Shown here piece after piece: positions 7,774-16,078 of a stretch of 64,000 bases of DNA. The notes below the pieces were generated by a model that worked only from the letters and a program-made list of their open reading frames with translations, did not search any database and had not been told where the DNA came from. Source of the DNA: an uncultured bacterium. GTDB taxonomy: Bacteria > Planctomycetota > JAJSAM01 > JAJVHW01. Made by a program: the position numbers and the translations under genes. Numbering within the stretch: the first letter of the stretch is position 1; each line of letters starts with the position of its first letter. The DNA is taken from NCBI GenBank assembly GCA_937996235.1, contig CALKVK010000030.1, positions 193,618-257,617 on the forward strand. The letters run 5' to 3'.

Positions 7774-10767
7774 TCACTCGGCGGTCGTGGTGCGGAGCAC
7801 GGTGCGCAGCACCGCCCCGGTGCCGGCGGCGTCCGGCCGCACCAGCACGAGCGCGAGCCCGCCGTCGTCCGCGAGGTCGCCGACGGCGAGCGACGTGGCG
7901 CTCCAGTCCTCGTCGCCCGCGGCCTCGGGGAGCAGCGTCTCGAGCACGCGCGAGAAGCCCGCGGCGCCGGCGTTGCGCAGCAGCCGCAGCCCGCGTCCCG
8001 TCGTCGTCGCCCCGCCCGTCGGCGCGTCGCGTGTCGCGAGCACGAGGTCGAGGTCGCCGTCGCCGTCCACGTCGGCGAGCGCCGCGGCGTCGGCCTGCAG
8101 GTGCTCGGACCCGTCCGCGGCCGGCAGCACGTCGCGGCTGCGCAGCGCCCACGTCGCCTCGAGCCCGCGGTTCTCGACGATGTCCACCGCGAGCCCCGCG
8201 AGCGGCGCGGCGCGGCGCACCACGACGAGGTCGGGGGCCGTGCTGCCCGCGACGTCGCCCGCGAGCACGATGTCGCCGGCGAGCGGCGCGATGTCGACCG
8301 AGAGCACCGACGTCGTGTCGAGCACACGCGGCGCGCCCGCGACGAGCGCGTTGCGCCCGAGCTGCGTCGACGCGATGCGCGCGCCCTGCACGCGCACGTC
8401 GCCGCTCGACGTCACGGCCACGTCGCGGCGGCCGTCGCCGTCGAAGTCCGCGACCGCGAGCGCGCCGCCGCGGAAGGGCGTGAAGTCGTCGGCGCACTCG
8501 CCGCTGCCGCACTGCGGGAAGCCCGTCGTCGGCTGACGCGTGCCCGTGACGTGCGGCATCCGCGCCGCGTCCCACGCGAAAGTCGTGTAGCCGCTGCCGT
8601 CGTCCGTGACCGCCGCGAAGACGCGCGTGCCGGAGACGTACTCGACGTAGTAGGGCGGCAGCGGGCTCTCCGACGAGAGCACGGCGTCGTGCGACGCGAC
8701 GATGTCGGCCACGCCGCCGTCGCCGTCGAGGTCGCCGATCCAGACGTCGGACGCGCGCCAGTCGTCGGCCGCCGTCGTCGCGCTCATCAGCACGCTCGTG
8801 CGGTCCACGAACACGCGCCCGCCGCCCTGGCCCGCGCGGTTCGCGAGGATGCGGATGCGGCTCCCGCCCGCCGCGAGCGCCGTGCTGTCGTGCGACGCGA
8901 GCACGATGTCCACGTGGCCGTCGGGCGCGGGGTCGCCGACGTCGCCCGCCACGTCGCCGAACGCGATCGCGTCGGCGCGCCAGTCGTCGCCGCCCACGGC
9001 GGGGACGACGTCGGCGGTCACGTCGGTGAACGCGTCGCCGTCGTTGCGCAGCACGCGCAGGAGGCTCGACGTCGCGAGCGCCGCGCCGCCCGCGGAGACG
9101 ACGAACACGTCGAGGTCGCCGTCGCCGTCGAAGTCCGCGAGTCCGACGTCCGACGGCGCGGGACCGCCCGTGCTCTCGAGCGCAGGCCCCGCGACGAAGC
9201 GGAACACTCCGAGCGGCTGCGGCGCGACGCCGCGCTGCCCGAACTCGTCCGCGACCTCGACGGTGTGGCGCCCCGCGCCGACGTCGGGGACGAGCGCGTC
9301 GAGCTGCCCGACGTCCACGCGCACGACCTCGTCCGGCAGGGCGCCGCCGATGCGCAGCGTCTGACCGTCCGCGAACCCCCCGCCGTCGATCCGGACGCGT
9401 TCGCCCTCGAGCAGCGGCACCAGCGGCGGTCGCAGCGACAGCACGTACGGCGCGGCCACGAACTCGAACGGCGTGGTGAGCTCCGCCTCGAGGCCCGACG
9501 GGTCGCGCACGCCGAGCGTCTGGGGGCCGCCCGCGAACGCCGGTGTGCGGAAGCGCAGCGTCGTCGCGTCCACGTACTCGGTGAGCGCGAGGAACGCGGT
9601 CCCGCTCACGGTGACCGCCGCGCCCGGCCGGAAGTCGGTGCCGCGGATCGTGACGAGCGTGCCGCCGCCCGCCGGGCCGCGCGCGGGCGCGAACGACGTC
9701 GGCCGCGGCGTGCGCAGCGCGACGAACGCGTCGGCGAGGCGCGCCGCGTGGCCGTCGCCGTTCAGGATCGCGATGTCGCACGTGCCGGCGAGTCCGTCGG
9801 GGACACGTGCGCCGGCCGCCGCCGCGGACACGACCTCCACCTCGTCGGCTTCGACGCCGCCGACGAACACGCGCAGCGGCCGCTTGCGCGTCGTCACGAA
9901 GCCCGCGCCGCCGAGCGTGATGCGCGCGCCCGCGCCGCCCTCGCCCGGCTCGACCTTCGCGATCACCGGCTCGCTCGCAGGGAGCGCGCCGCGCGTGGCG
10001 ACGAGACCGCCCCCGCGCACGTTCACGCGCACGCGCAGCCCCTGCAGCGCCGCGCCGTTCGAGCGCAGCACGAGCGCGTACTCGCCGAAGGGGAACGCGT
10101 CCGGGACCTCGATGCCGCGGCCGTCGAGGCGTCCGACGCGCGAGCGGATGGCGTGCTCGTCGACGGGGACCGCGAGGCCGCCGGGGCCCGTGATCCGGAC
10201 GAACGCCGCCGCGGCGGGCGCGCCGCGCGCGCTGAAGGTGAGACGTGCTCCGCCGGCGGCGGCGAACGCGAACGCGCGCTCGGCGCCCGAGCCGATCGTC
10301 GCGTCGCGCGCGTCGAGCCCCATCTTGCCGCGCACCCGCGCCGCGACCGTGTACGCACCGCCGCCCTGGCCGCTCACCCGCAGCTCGTGGCGTCCCGTCA
10401 GCGCGGCGGTGGTGACGAGACGCAGCCCGCGCCCGGCCGCGACGAACGGCTCCGCGGACGGCGTCCCGTCGGGGCCGAGCAGCACGGCGTGCGGCACGAG
10501 GTCCGAAGCGCCGCGGACGCCCACGCGCAGGTCGAGCCGCGCGCCCGCGGCCGCTTCGACGAGGTACGAGTCGACGTCGTCGGCCCCGTCGATCGACGCC
10601 TTCACGGCGCGCGGCCCGAGGGGCACGCCCCACGGCGCCGCGCACACGGGGCGCGCGGCCGTCGCGCCGAGCGCGCCAGCGAGGAGCGCGCCGAGGAGGA
10701 CCGTCGGCGCGCGGCGGCCCTCCGCCGCCTGCGCCCCGCGCCCTTCCCGTGCGCGTCCGCGACTCAC
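7774..10767 (-). CDS. Secreted IPT/TIG and FG-GAP repeat protein (second of tandem pair)
   Basis: The product has 997 residues and starts with GTG at 10767, 22 bp after the stop of the gene upstream, so the two are probably co-transcribed. A signal peptide with a basic start and a hydrophobic LLGALLAGALGATAA core is visible. Residues about 40-260 form a pre-peptidase-like beta region. Three IPT/TIG domains follow (about 265-525), with markers such as ITLGGAGF, VTIRGTDFRPG and VRIDGGGF. The C-terminal half has FG-GAP/VCBS calcium-binding blades with Asp-rich loops (DFDGDGDLDVFVV, DFDGDGRRDVAVT, DVDGDGDLDLVLA), which should fold as a beta-propeller. It is probably a cell-surface or secreted adhesive protein. 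No enzyme motif was seen. Confidence 0.85.
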   Translation of the reverse strand: MSRGRAREGRGAQAAEGRRAPTVLLGALLAGALGATAARPVCAAPWGVPLGPRAVKASIDGADDVDSYLVEAAAGARLDLRVGVRGASDLVPHAVLLGPDGTPSAEPFVAAGRGLRLVTTAALTGRHELRVSGQGGGAYTVAARVRGKMGLDARDATIGSGAERAFAFAAAGGARLTFSARGAPAAAAFVRITGPGGLAVPVDEHAIRSRVGRLDGRGIEVPDAFPFGEYALVLRSNGAALQGLRVRVNVRGGGLVATRGALPASEPVIAKVEPGEGGAGARITLGGAGFVTTRKRPLRVFVGGVEADEVEVVSAAAAGARVPDGLAGTCDIAILNGDGHAARLADAFVALRTPRPTSFAPARGPAGGGTLVTIRGTDFRPGAAVTVSGTAFLALTEYVDATTLRFRTPAFAGGPQTLGVRDPSGLEAELTTPFEFVAAPYVLSLRPPLVPLLEGERVRIDGGGFADGQTLRIGGALPDEVVRVDVGQLDALVPDVGAGRHTVEVADEFGQRGVAPQPLGVFRFVAGPALESTGGPAPSDVGLADFDGDGDLDVFVVSAGGAALATSSLLRVLRNDGDAFTDVTADVVPAVGGDDWRADAIAFGDVAGDVGDPAPDGHVDIVLASHDSTALAAGGSRIRILANRAGQGGGRVFVDRTSVLMSATTAADDWRASDVWIGDLDGDGGVADIVASHDAVLSSESPLPPYYVEYVSGTRVFAAVTDDGSGYTTFAWDAARMPHVTGTRQPTTGFPQCGSGECADDFTPFRGGALAVADFDGDGRRDVAVTSSGDVRVQGARIASTQLGRNALVAGAPRVLDTTSVLSVDIAPLAGDIVLAGDVAGSTAPDLVVVRRAAPLAGLAVDIVENRGLEATWALRSRDVLPAADGSEHLQADAAALADVDGDGDLDLVLATRDAPTGGATTTGRGLRLLRNAGAAGFSRVLETLLPEAAGDEDWSATSLAVGDLADDGGLALVLVRPDAAGTGAVLRTVLRTTTAE

Positions 10768-10789
10768 CTGATGCCGATCCGCGTACCGC

Positions 10790-13759
10790 TCATTGCTGCT
10801 GCTCCGGGTTCGCGAGCACGCGCGTGTTGCGGTTGGTCTCGTTCGGCTCGTCGCGGCCGATCACGATGTCGAGATCGCCGTCGCGGTCGGTGTCGACCAG
10901 ACGGACCTCGGCGCCGCGCCCGTCGTCCACGAGCACGGCGTGCGGGAGCCCGCCTTCGCCGCGCACGTAGCCGGTGATCGTCCACACGAGCACGCGCGTC
11001 GCGTGGCCGCCGCCGTTCGGCGCGCGTGCCGACGTGATCACGAAGTCGGCGTGGCCGTCGCCGGTCAGGTCGCCGACGGCGACCGCGTCGCACTGCAGCA
11101 GGTCGGCGCGGTCCGCGGACGGCAGCAGATTGCTCGCGAGCAGCGTGAAGCCGCCCGACCCGTCGTTCAGGAGGACGCGCAGCGCCGTGAGCGTGCTGGC
11201 GGTCGCGGTGCTCGGGTCCACGAGCGGCGAGACCGACGTGAGCAGGATGTCGTCGGTGCCGTCGTCGTTGGCGTCGGCCACCGAGACGCGGTCGCCCTGG
11301 AGCATCTCCGCGCCGGCGACCGCGGGCAGGCTGCTCGCGCTGACGTCGGTGAAGCTGCCGGAGCCGTCGTTCGCGAGCAGGATCGTGCGCCGCAGGTAGC
11401 TGCCCTGGTTGGCCGGATCGGCGAGCGCGTTGCGCGCGACGATCACGAGGTCGGTGCCGCTGTTGCCGTCGAACTCGCCCGCCGCGACCGAGACGCCCTC
11501 GAAGCGGTGCACGCTGTTGGCGTCCACCGCGGGCAGCGCGTCGTACGAGCGCGTGAACACGCCCTGGCCGTCGTTCACCAGCACGCGCGTCGCGGCGTAG
11601 TGGTACGTCGTGAGGACCGGCGGCGGCAGCGGGTCCGGCGGCGGGAACGGCAGCGGCGGCGACTCGTCGATCGTCTCCTGGAACGCGCTGTCGTTCGTGA
11701 TGACGATCTCCGGCCGTTGGTCGCCCGTGAGGTCCGTGACGACGATCGAGCGGCCCTGGTTGTGGTCGCCGGCGCTGGTCTCGCCCGGCAGCGCGTCGTC
11801 GGTCGCGTCGGTGAACGAGCCGGACCCGTCGTTCAGCAGCAGCCGCACGCTGGAGCGCGCGCCGCCGTTCAGCTCGTCCGTCGTGACGAGCACGATGTCG
11901 AGGTCGTCGTCGCCGTCCACGTCCGCGAGCGCGGCGTCGCGGGCGCGCCAGTCGTCGTCGGCCGAGACGGCGGGGATGCCCGACGTGCCGTCGACGTAGA
12001 ACCCGCCGCTCCGCCAGAGCAGGATCCGCACGCGCGGCCGCGACGCGTCGTCGCCGAAGGCGGCCGCGGGCCGCACGATCACCAGGTCCGGCTCGTCGTC
12101 GTCGTCGATGAGGCCCTCGAGGACGCGCGTCGCGCGCCAGCCGTCCACGCTGCCGACGGTGGTGAGCGGCGACGGGACGACGCTCGACGAGACGTCGGTG
12201 AACGCGCGCACGGTGAGCGCGAGCTCCGAGGACTGCTCGTAGTCGTCCTCGACGCGCAGCGTCGCCGTGCCGCCCGCGTGGGCCGGGAAGCGGAAGCTGA
12301 ACTCGGTCGGCGAGACGCGCGTCGCCGCGAGCGGAGAGCCGTCGAGCGTGAGCACGCTGTCGGTGCCGAAGTCGATGCCCGTCACCGTCACCGTCTCGCC
12401 GCCCACGCCGAGCGGCGACGCGGGGTCGGCGGAGTCGATGCGGTTCGAGCCGATGTCGAGGTACGTCAGCGAGACGGGCGACGTGGCCACCTGACCGTCC
12501 TCGTCGCGGATGCGGATCGTCGCCGTGCCCGGGGCGTGCGGCGGCGCGACGACGTCGATCCGGGCCGGCGGGAAGACGAAGCGCGGCTCGACGACGGTGT
12601 CGTCGAAGAGCACGACCGTCCCGCCGCGGAAGTCCTCGCCGACGATGCGCAGCAGACGCCCGCCCGCGGGGCCCGCCTCGGTCGCGTCGAGCGCCAGGAT
12701 CGTCGGCACCGGCACGTGCAGGTACGCGCCGCGCACCACGTCGCCCTGGCCGTCCGGGTTGCGCATGCGCAGGTCGAGCGGCGTGCCCGCCGTGGTCCCG
12801 GCCGGCGCGGGGAAGCGGAAGACCTGGTCGAGCGGGTGCTCGATCGTCTCCTGCGGGATCTCCACGCCGCCGAGCCAGAAGCGCGGCTGCACCGGCAGGC
12901 CGGGCTTCGAGTCGTCGAAGGCGAAGTTCTGGCCGACGACCGTCACGAGCGTGCCCGGGATGCCCTGCGTCGGGAAGAGCGACTGCAGCGGGTCGAAGCG
13001 CGGCTCGGTGTCGCTCAGCCGGCCCTTCGCGCGGGCCTTCGAGTACGCGACCTTGACCGTGCACTTCACAGAGCTGCCGCCGTCGTACGTGCCGCGCAGC
13101 TCGTAGACGTCGGTTCCGCCCCGCGGCGCGAAGCGCTTCACGCTCGCCTTGCGCCGGTCCTTCAGCACGAGCGCGTCGGTGAAGTCGGGCTCGGCCGCGC
13201 CGCTCGAGCGGAAGAGCCCGGTCACGTCGAAGCCGCCCTTCTTCGTGGCGAGCTTCACGTCGATCGTCGCGCCCTCCGGCACGCCGACCGGGAACGCGAA
13301 CGAGCCGCCGGCGACGTCGCCGAAGGTGGCCTTCCCGACCTTCGCGCGCTTGATCGACGACGTGACGGTGAAGTTGCCGTCGGCGCCGCCGAAGCCGCCC
13401 GGGTCGCCCGTGACCCGCAGGACGTGCGTGCCCGGCTTCGTCGCCACGAACTTGAACGAGGGCCGCGACGTGCCGTTGCGCCGCACTTCGACGCCGGTGT
13501 CGGCGCCGTTCGGGTCCTCGAGGCGCAGCGTCGAGAGCAGCCCCACCGCCGGGCCCGCGTCGCGGACCGCCACGCTCAGCGTGTCGCCGGGGAACAGCTC
13601 GAAGCCGAACACGTCCTCGTCGCCGACGGGCGTGATCCAGCCGGTGACCGAGGCGCGCTCGCCCATGGCGAGCGGCAGGGTCTCGGCGAGCGCGGTGGGC
13701 AGCGCGGCCGCCACGGCGGCGGCCACGATCAGGGCAGGGAGTGTGTGGGTACGGTGCAT
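10790..13759 (-). CDS. Secreted IPT/TIG and FG-GAP repeat protein (first of tandem pair)
   Basis: The product has 989 residues and starts at ATG 13759 with a signal peptide (LPALIVAAAVAAALPTALA, cleaved before ETLPLAM). An N-terminal pre-peptidase-like beta domain (about 26-125) has VTGWITPVGDEDVFGFELFPGD. A second beta domain follows, then IPT/TIG repeats (about 250-520: VTVVGQNFAFD, LRIVGEDFRGG, VTVTGIDFGTD). FG-GAP blades (about 535-985) carry loops such as DVDGDDDLDIVLV, DANDDGTDDILLT and DTDRDGDLDIVIG. The same architecture as its downstream neighbour points to an old duplication, although the sequences have diverged widely. Surface display or secretion is inferred; a PEP-CTERM or similar anchor was not seen. 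Confidence 0.85.
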   Translation of the reverse strand: MHRTHTLPALIVAAAVAAALPTALAETLPLAMGERASVTGWITPVGDEDVFGFELFPGDTLSVAVRDAGPAVGLLSTLRLEDPNGADTGVEVRRNGTSRPSFKFVATKPGTHVLRVTGDPGGFGGADGNFTVTSSIKRAKVGKATFGDVAGGSFAFPVGVPEGATIDVKLATKKGGFDVTGLFRSSGAAEPDFTDALVLKDRRKASVKRFAPRGGTDVYELRGTYDGGSSVKCTVKVAYSKARAKGRLSDTEPRFDPLQSLFPTQGIPGTLVTVVGQNFAFDDSKPGLPVQPRFWLGGVEIPQETIEHPLDQVFRFPAPAGTTAGTPLDLRMRNPDGQGDVVRGAYLHVPVPTILALDATEAGPAGGRLLRIVGEDFRGGTVVLFDDTVVEPRFVFPPARIDVVAPPHAPGTATIRIRDEDGQVATSPVSLTYLDIGSNRIDSADPASPLGVGGETVTVTGIDFGTDSVLTLDGSPLAATRVSPTEFSFRFPAHAGGTATLRVEDDYEQSSELALTVRAFTDVSSSVVPSPLTTVGSVDGWRATRVLEGLIDDDDEPDLVIVRPAAAFGDDASRPRVRILLWRSGGFYVDGTSGIPAVSADDDWRARDAALADVDGDDDLDIVLVTTDELNGGARSSVRLLLNDGSGSFTDATDDALPGETSAGDHNQGRSIVVTDLTGDQRPEIVITNDSAFQETIDESPPLPFPPPDPLPPPVLTTYHYAATRVLVNDGQGVFTRSYDALPAVDANSVHRFEGVSVAAGEFDGNSGTDLVIVARNALADPANQGSYLRRTILLANDGSGSFTDVSASSLPAVAGAEMLQGDRVSVADANDDGTDDILLTSVSPLVDPSTATASTLTALRVLLNDGSGGFTLLASNLLPSADRADLLQCDAVAVGDLTGDGHADFVITSARAPNGGGHATRVLVWTITGYVRGEGGLPHAVLVDDGRGAEVRLVDTDRDGDLDIVIGRDEPNETNRNTRVLANPEQQQ

Positions 13760-14094
13760 GGTGTGGGGCGTGGGGGGCCCGCGGAGCCTGCTGCGAGCGG
13801 GCGCGGGGTCTCACCCATGGTACCAGCGGCTGCCGGGCACCCGCCGCCGCCGAAATCACGCTCGGAAAGCGCGCGGGGCGCGCGACCGCCGGGCTTGCCG
13901 AACCCGGAACGTTTCTTCGGCAGCCTCCTCCGACCCCCCCACGCGCGAGGTGCCGCGCGGCGCCTCCCACCGGCAGCGCCTCCGCCAGGTCGGCGAGGGG
14001 TCCATGCAGGCAGGCGCCGACACCGACCGCCGCACGCCAATGTCCACGACTCGGGCAACGGCCTCGCAGTCGGCTCCGTCGTCCTCAGAGCGGC

Positions 14095-14545
14095 GCTCGT
14101 GGGCGCGCACCCGCTGGTGAGCGGTCGCGACGGCACCGTCGAGACGCAGCGCGAGCTCCGCGATCGCGAGACCAGCAAGCTCGCGCAGGCGACCGGCGCG
14201 CAGCGTCCCGTCGTCGCGCGACCCGTGCGGGAGACGTTCGATCAGGGGCGCCAGCGCGCGCCCTCGCGCTTGCGAGAGCGGTGGCACCAGCGCGCGTGGC
14301 CGAGCAGGAGCCCGGGCAGCGCGTGCGGCAGTCCTCCGCGGAGGCTGCGCGCGAGCAGGTGGAACTGCGTGGTCAAGACCGCGAACGCGTGGATCTCGAT
14401 CCGGCCCGCCTCGACGGTCGCCCTGGAGCAGTGCGACGAACTGCGCGATGTCGTGACCGTTCTCGAGGGCCGTGCGCTTCGCGATCCCACGGTTGGTGAT
14501 GTGCCAGGGGGCGCTTGCGTAGTCGGGTGGATACCGTCGTGGCAT
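14095..14545 (-). pseudogene. Frameshifted REP-associated tyrosine transposase (RAYT, Y1_Tnp) remnant
   Basis: The ATG at 14545 opens a peptide starting MPRRYPPDYASAPWHITNRG, the usual N terminus of RAYT proteins including the His of the metal site region. At about residue 42 (near 14425) the match jumps to another frame, which reads EIHAFAVLTTQFHLLARS, the conserved strand with the second catalytic-site histidine pair (changed here to QFH). Further on, the first frame resumes with a helix-turn-helix-like LRELAGLAIAELALRLDG. The middle section containing the usual catalytic tyrosine cannot be found, so the gene is both frameshifted and internally deleted. RAYTs mobilise short palindromic repeats, and such repeats occur in this window. 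Confidence 0.7.
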
Positions 14546-14946
14546 CGGACCTCCTCGGAGACGGAGGTCGCGCGGGAACGGAAGAGATCACGAGACGGCG
14601 AAAGCGCGTTCCGGGTTCGGTGTTCTGCAACGACCGCGAACAGCGCGTCGGGTGGGAACGCCTCGTCGATCCCGGCCGGCACCGGCGGCACGGCGGGCGA
14701 CGGTCGCGCGGGCACCGTCTCGAAGCCGTAGCGCCATGGCCGCAGCCGTATGGGCCGATGTCGCGGGTGACCTGGAAGCCCTGGTCGCACTCTCGCTTCC
14801 CGCGACGCGGGCGGACGCGGGCCGCGTCTACCTGGCGCTCCGCCACTCGCTCTACGCCCGCGTGGCGCTGATGTTCGCCGATCCGCTGTGCGACGCGGCG
14901 ACACGGGAACTCGCGAGAAAGTTCGTCACCGGACGCGGCGCGAGCG
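14546..14946. other. Intergenic stretch with no supported gene
   Basis: This 400-bp gap lies between the RAYT remnant and the end of the ImmA-like gene. A 73-codon plus-strand frame from 14736 to 14957 has reasonable codon use, but it has no family resemblance or ribosome site and runs into the ImmA-like stop, so it is not called. The gap may hold the RAYT leader and remnant mobile DNA. Confidence 0.4.
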
Positions 14947-15579
14947 CTACCGGGTAGGCGAGGTCCTGCGCCGGCGTCCCCGTCCTAGGAGCTGGTATTG
15001 CTTCGTGACCTTGGCGCGGAACCCGACGAGCTGCTCGGAGATCTCGAAGTGGTTCGAGATGTCCGCGACAGTCCACCCCCGCTGGATCGCGCTGCGCAAC
15101 GCCGCATACGGCAGCAACGCGGCCGCCCCGCTTCCGTACGCGCTCGTCTCCACAGCGGCGTTGTACGTCCTCGACTCGGCACCGTAGACCCTGACCTGGC
15201 TCGGAGGATGTCCGAGCCACAGGTGGAAGAACTCCTCCATCAGCGTCGCGCGCGTGCGCGTCGGCGGGTGGCTGTCGTTGAATACCACCATCACGTCGCC
15301 GTCCGGCAGCGGGACCGCCATGCCGGACCATGCGGCCGACCCGCCGTTGCGGAAGTGATCGATCTGCGATTGTGCCGCCAGCAGGCTGCCGTGCGGGACG
15401 ACCTCCGCCGAGGGAACCAGTTCGTAGGCGACGTCGATGGGCAGCCGCTGATCCAACGAGACTCCGGCGGCCTCGCGAACGTCGAGGCCGTTGTGCTCGT
15501 TCTCCCACTGAGTGGGATTCGGCGGGATGAGCCCCTTACCGCCGCGGCTCTTTCTTCGTGCGTAGTCGACGTGCTTCAT
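14947..15579 (-). CDS. ImmA/IrrE-like metallopeptidase-family protein with altered HExxH
   Basis: The product has 210 residues. The family core is seen in the active-site helix LMEEFFHLWLGH (about 113-124) and in the downstream helix ETSAYGSGAAALLPY (about 144-158), where the Glu is the usual third metal ligand. The HExxH motif reads E115-E116-x-x-H119, so the first zinc histidine is replaced by Glu, while His124 is kept. ImmA/IrrE proteins cleave or bind partner XRE repressors to relieve repression after damage or phage signals. The start at 15579 overlaps the XRE gene by 44 bp, which indicates translational coupling. A C-terminal helix (TVADISNHFEISEQLV) looks like a second helix-turn-helix. 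Whether it is catalytically active is uncertain. Confidence 0.8.
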   Translation of the reverse strand: MKHVDYARRKSRGGKGLIPPNPTQWENEHNGLDVREAAGVSLDQRLPIDVAYELVPSAEVVPHGSLLAAQSQIDHFRNGGSAAWSGMAVPLPDGDVMVVFNDSHPPTRTRATLMEEFFHLWLGHPPSQVRVYGAESRTYNAAVETSAYGSGAAALLPYAALRSAIQRGWTVADISNHFEISEQLVGFRAKVTKQYQLLGRGRRRRTSPTR

Positions 15580-15931
15580 AGGCCGCCTTCACTAGTCCGA
15601 TCAGCGCGTCCTTGTCCTCCGGCGCGAGGTCCTTGATCGCCCGCAGGTGGACCTCGACGTCGGCGATGGTGGATCCGCTCCGGGCCGAGGCGTGCTCGAA
15701 CTCGGACAGGCCGCGACCGACCCACGACGCCGCGCGGATCAGGTTCGCGGTGTCCGGGACATTCGGACTCTTGGAGCCCTCGAGCATGCGGGCGAGCGTG
15801 GCCGCACTGCACCCGATCTCGGCCGCCGCAGCGCGCAGAGACAGCTTGCGGTCCTCCATCCGAGCTCGCAGGTGCGTCGCCAACCGGTCGCGATCCACCA
15901 CCTCGTCCGCCACGGGCACCTCCCGGCTCAT
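15536..15931 (-). CDS. XRE-family transcriptional regulator paired with ImmA-like protein
   Basis: The product has 131 residues when started at ATG 15931 (MSREVPVADE). An XRE helix-turn-helix spans about 18-75: LRARMEDRKLSLRAAAAEIG, then CSAATLARMLEG and NVPDTANLIRAASWVG. The C terminus, DLAPEDKDALIGLVKAAYEA, is typical of regulators that partner ImmA-like proteins. A longer in-frame start near 16036 is possible but would run through the divergent promoter region, so the shorter form is preferred. It is expected to bind the 16-bp palindrome at 15987-16002 and repress both its own operon and the facing ParB-like/LRAT operon. The gene order regulator-ImmA is the standard one for phage and mobile-element switches. 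Confidence 0.8.
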   Translation of the reverse strand: MSREVPVADEVVDRDRLATHLRARMEDRKLSLRAAAAEIGCSAATLARMLEGSKSPNVPDTANLIRAASWVGRGLSEFEHASARSGSTIADVEVHLRAIKDLAPEDKDALIGLVKAAYEARRLRTKKEPRR

Positions 15932-15964
15932 AGGCCGCTTCACAGATGAGACGATGGTCAGGTC

Positions 15965-15993
15965 TTGACGCAGATGCCCAGCACTTGTACCAT
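15965..15993 (+). promoter_or_regulatory. Predicted sigma70-type promoter for the ParB-like/LRAT operon
   Basis: TTGACG (15965-15970) and TACCAT (15988-15993) are separated by exactly 17 bp. They lie about 85 bp upstream of the ATG at 16079. The -10 box is embedded in the palindrome at 15987-16002. This is the closest match to a canonical promoter noticed in the window. Confidence 0.55.
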
Positions 15994-16012
15994 AGATGGA
16001 ACGATCGAGCAA
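15984..16012 (-). promoter_or_regulatory. Predicted facing promoter for the XRE/ImmA operon
   Basis: On the minus strand TTGCTC (16012-16007) is followed after 17 bp by TACAAG (15989-15984). Transcripts would start around 15977 and reach the XRE ATG at 15931. Its -10 box overlaps the -10 box of the plus-strand promoter, so the two promoters face each other across the same operator. Confidence 0.45.
15987..16002. promoter_or_regulatory. Palindromic operator between the divergent operons
   Basis: GTACCATAGATGGAAC is an imperfect 16-bp inverted repeat: 6 of 8 base pairs are symmetric between half-sites (GTaCCATa / tATGGaAC pattern). Its size and symmetry fit an XRE dimer site, and it covers parts of both -10 boxes. 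Assignment to the XRE protein at 15536 is by position only. Confidence 0.5.
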
Positions 16013-16078
16013 GTGAGACGGACGGGTGTCGTGCACGGGAAGTCAACGGCCGGGTCCGCGCGAGCAACGGAGGTTCAG

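Noticed and set aside
14736..14957. Plus-strand frame of 73 codons next to the ImmA-like gene
   Set aside because: It has no ribosome site or family resemblance and overlaps the end of a well-supported gene.
15932..16036. Longer N terminus for the XRE regulator
   Set aside because: It would run through both predicted promoters and the operator, and adds no recognised domain.
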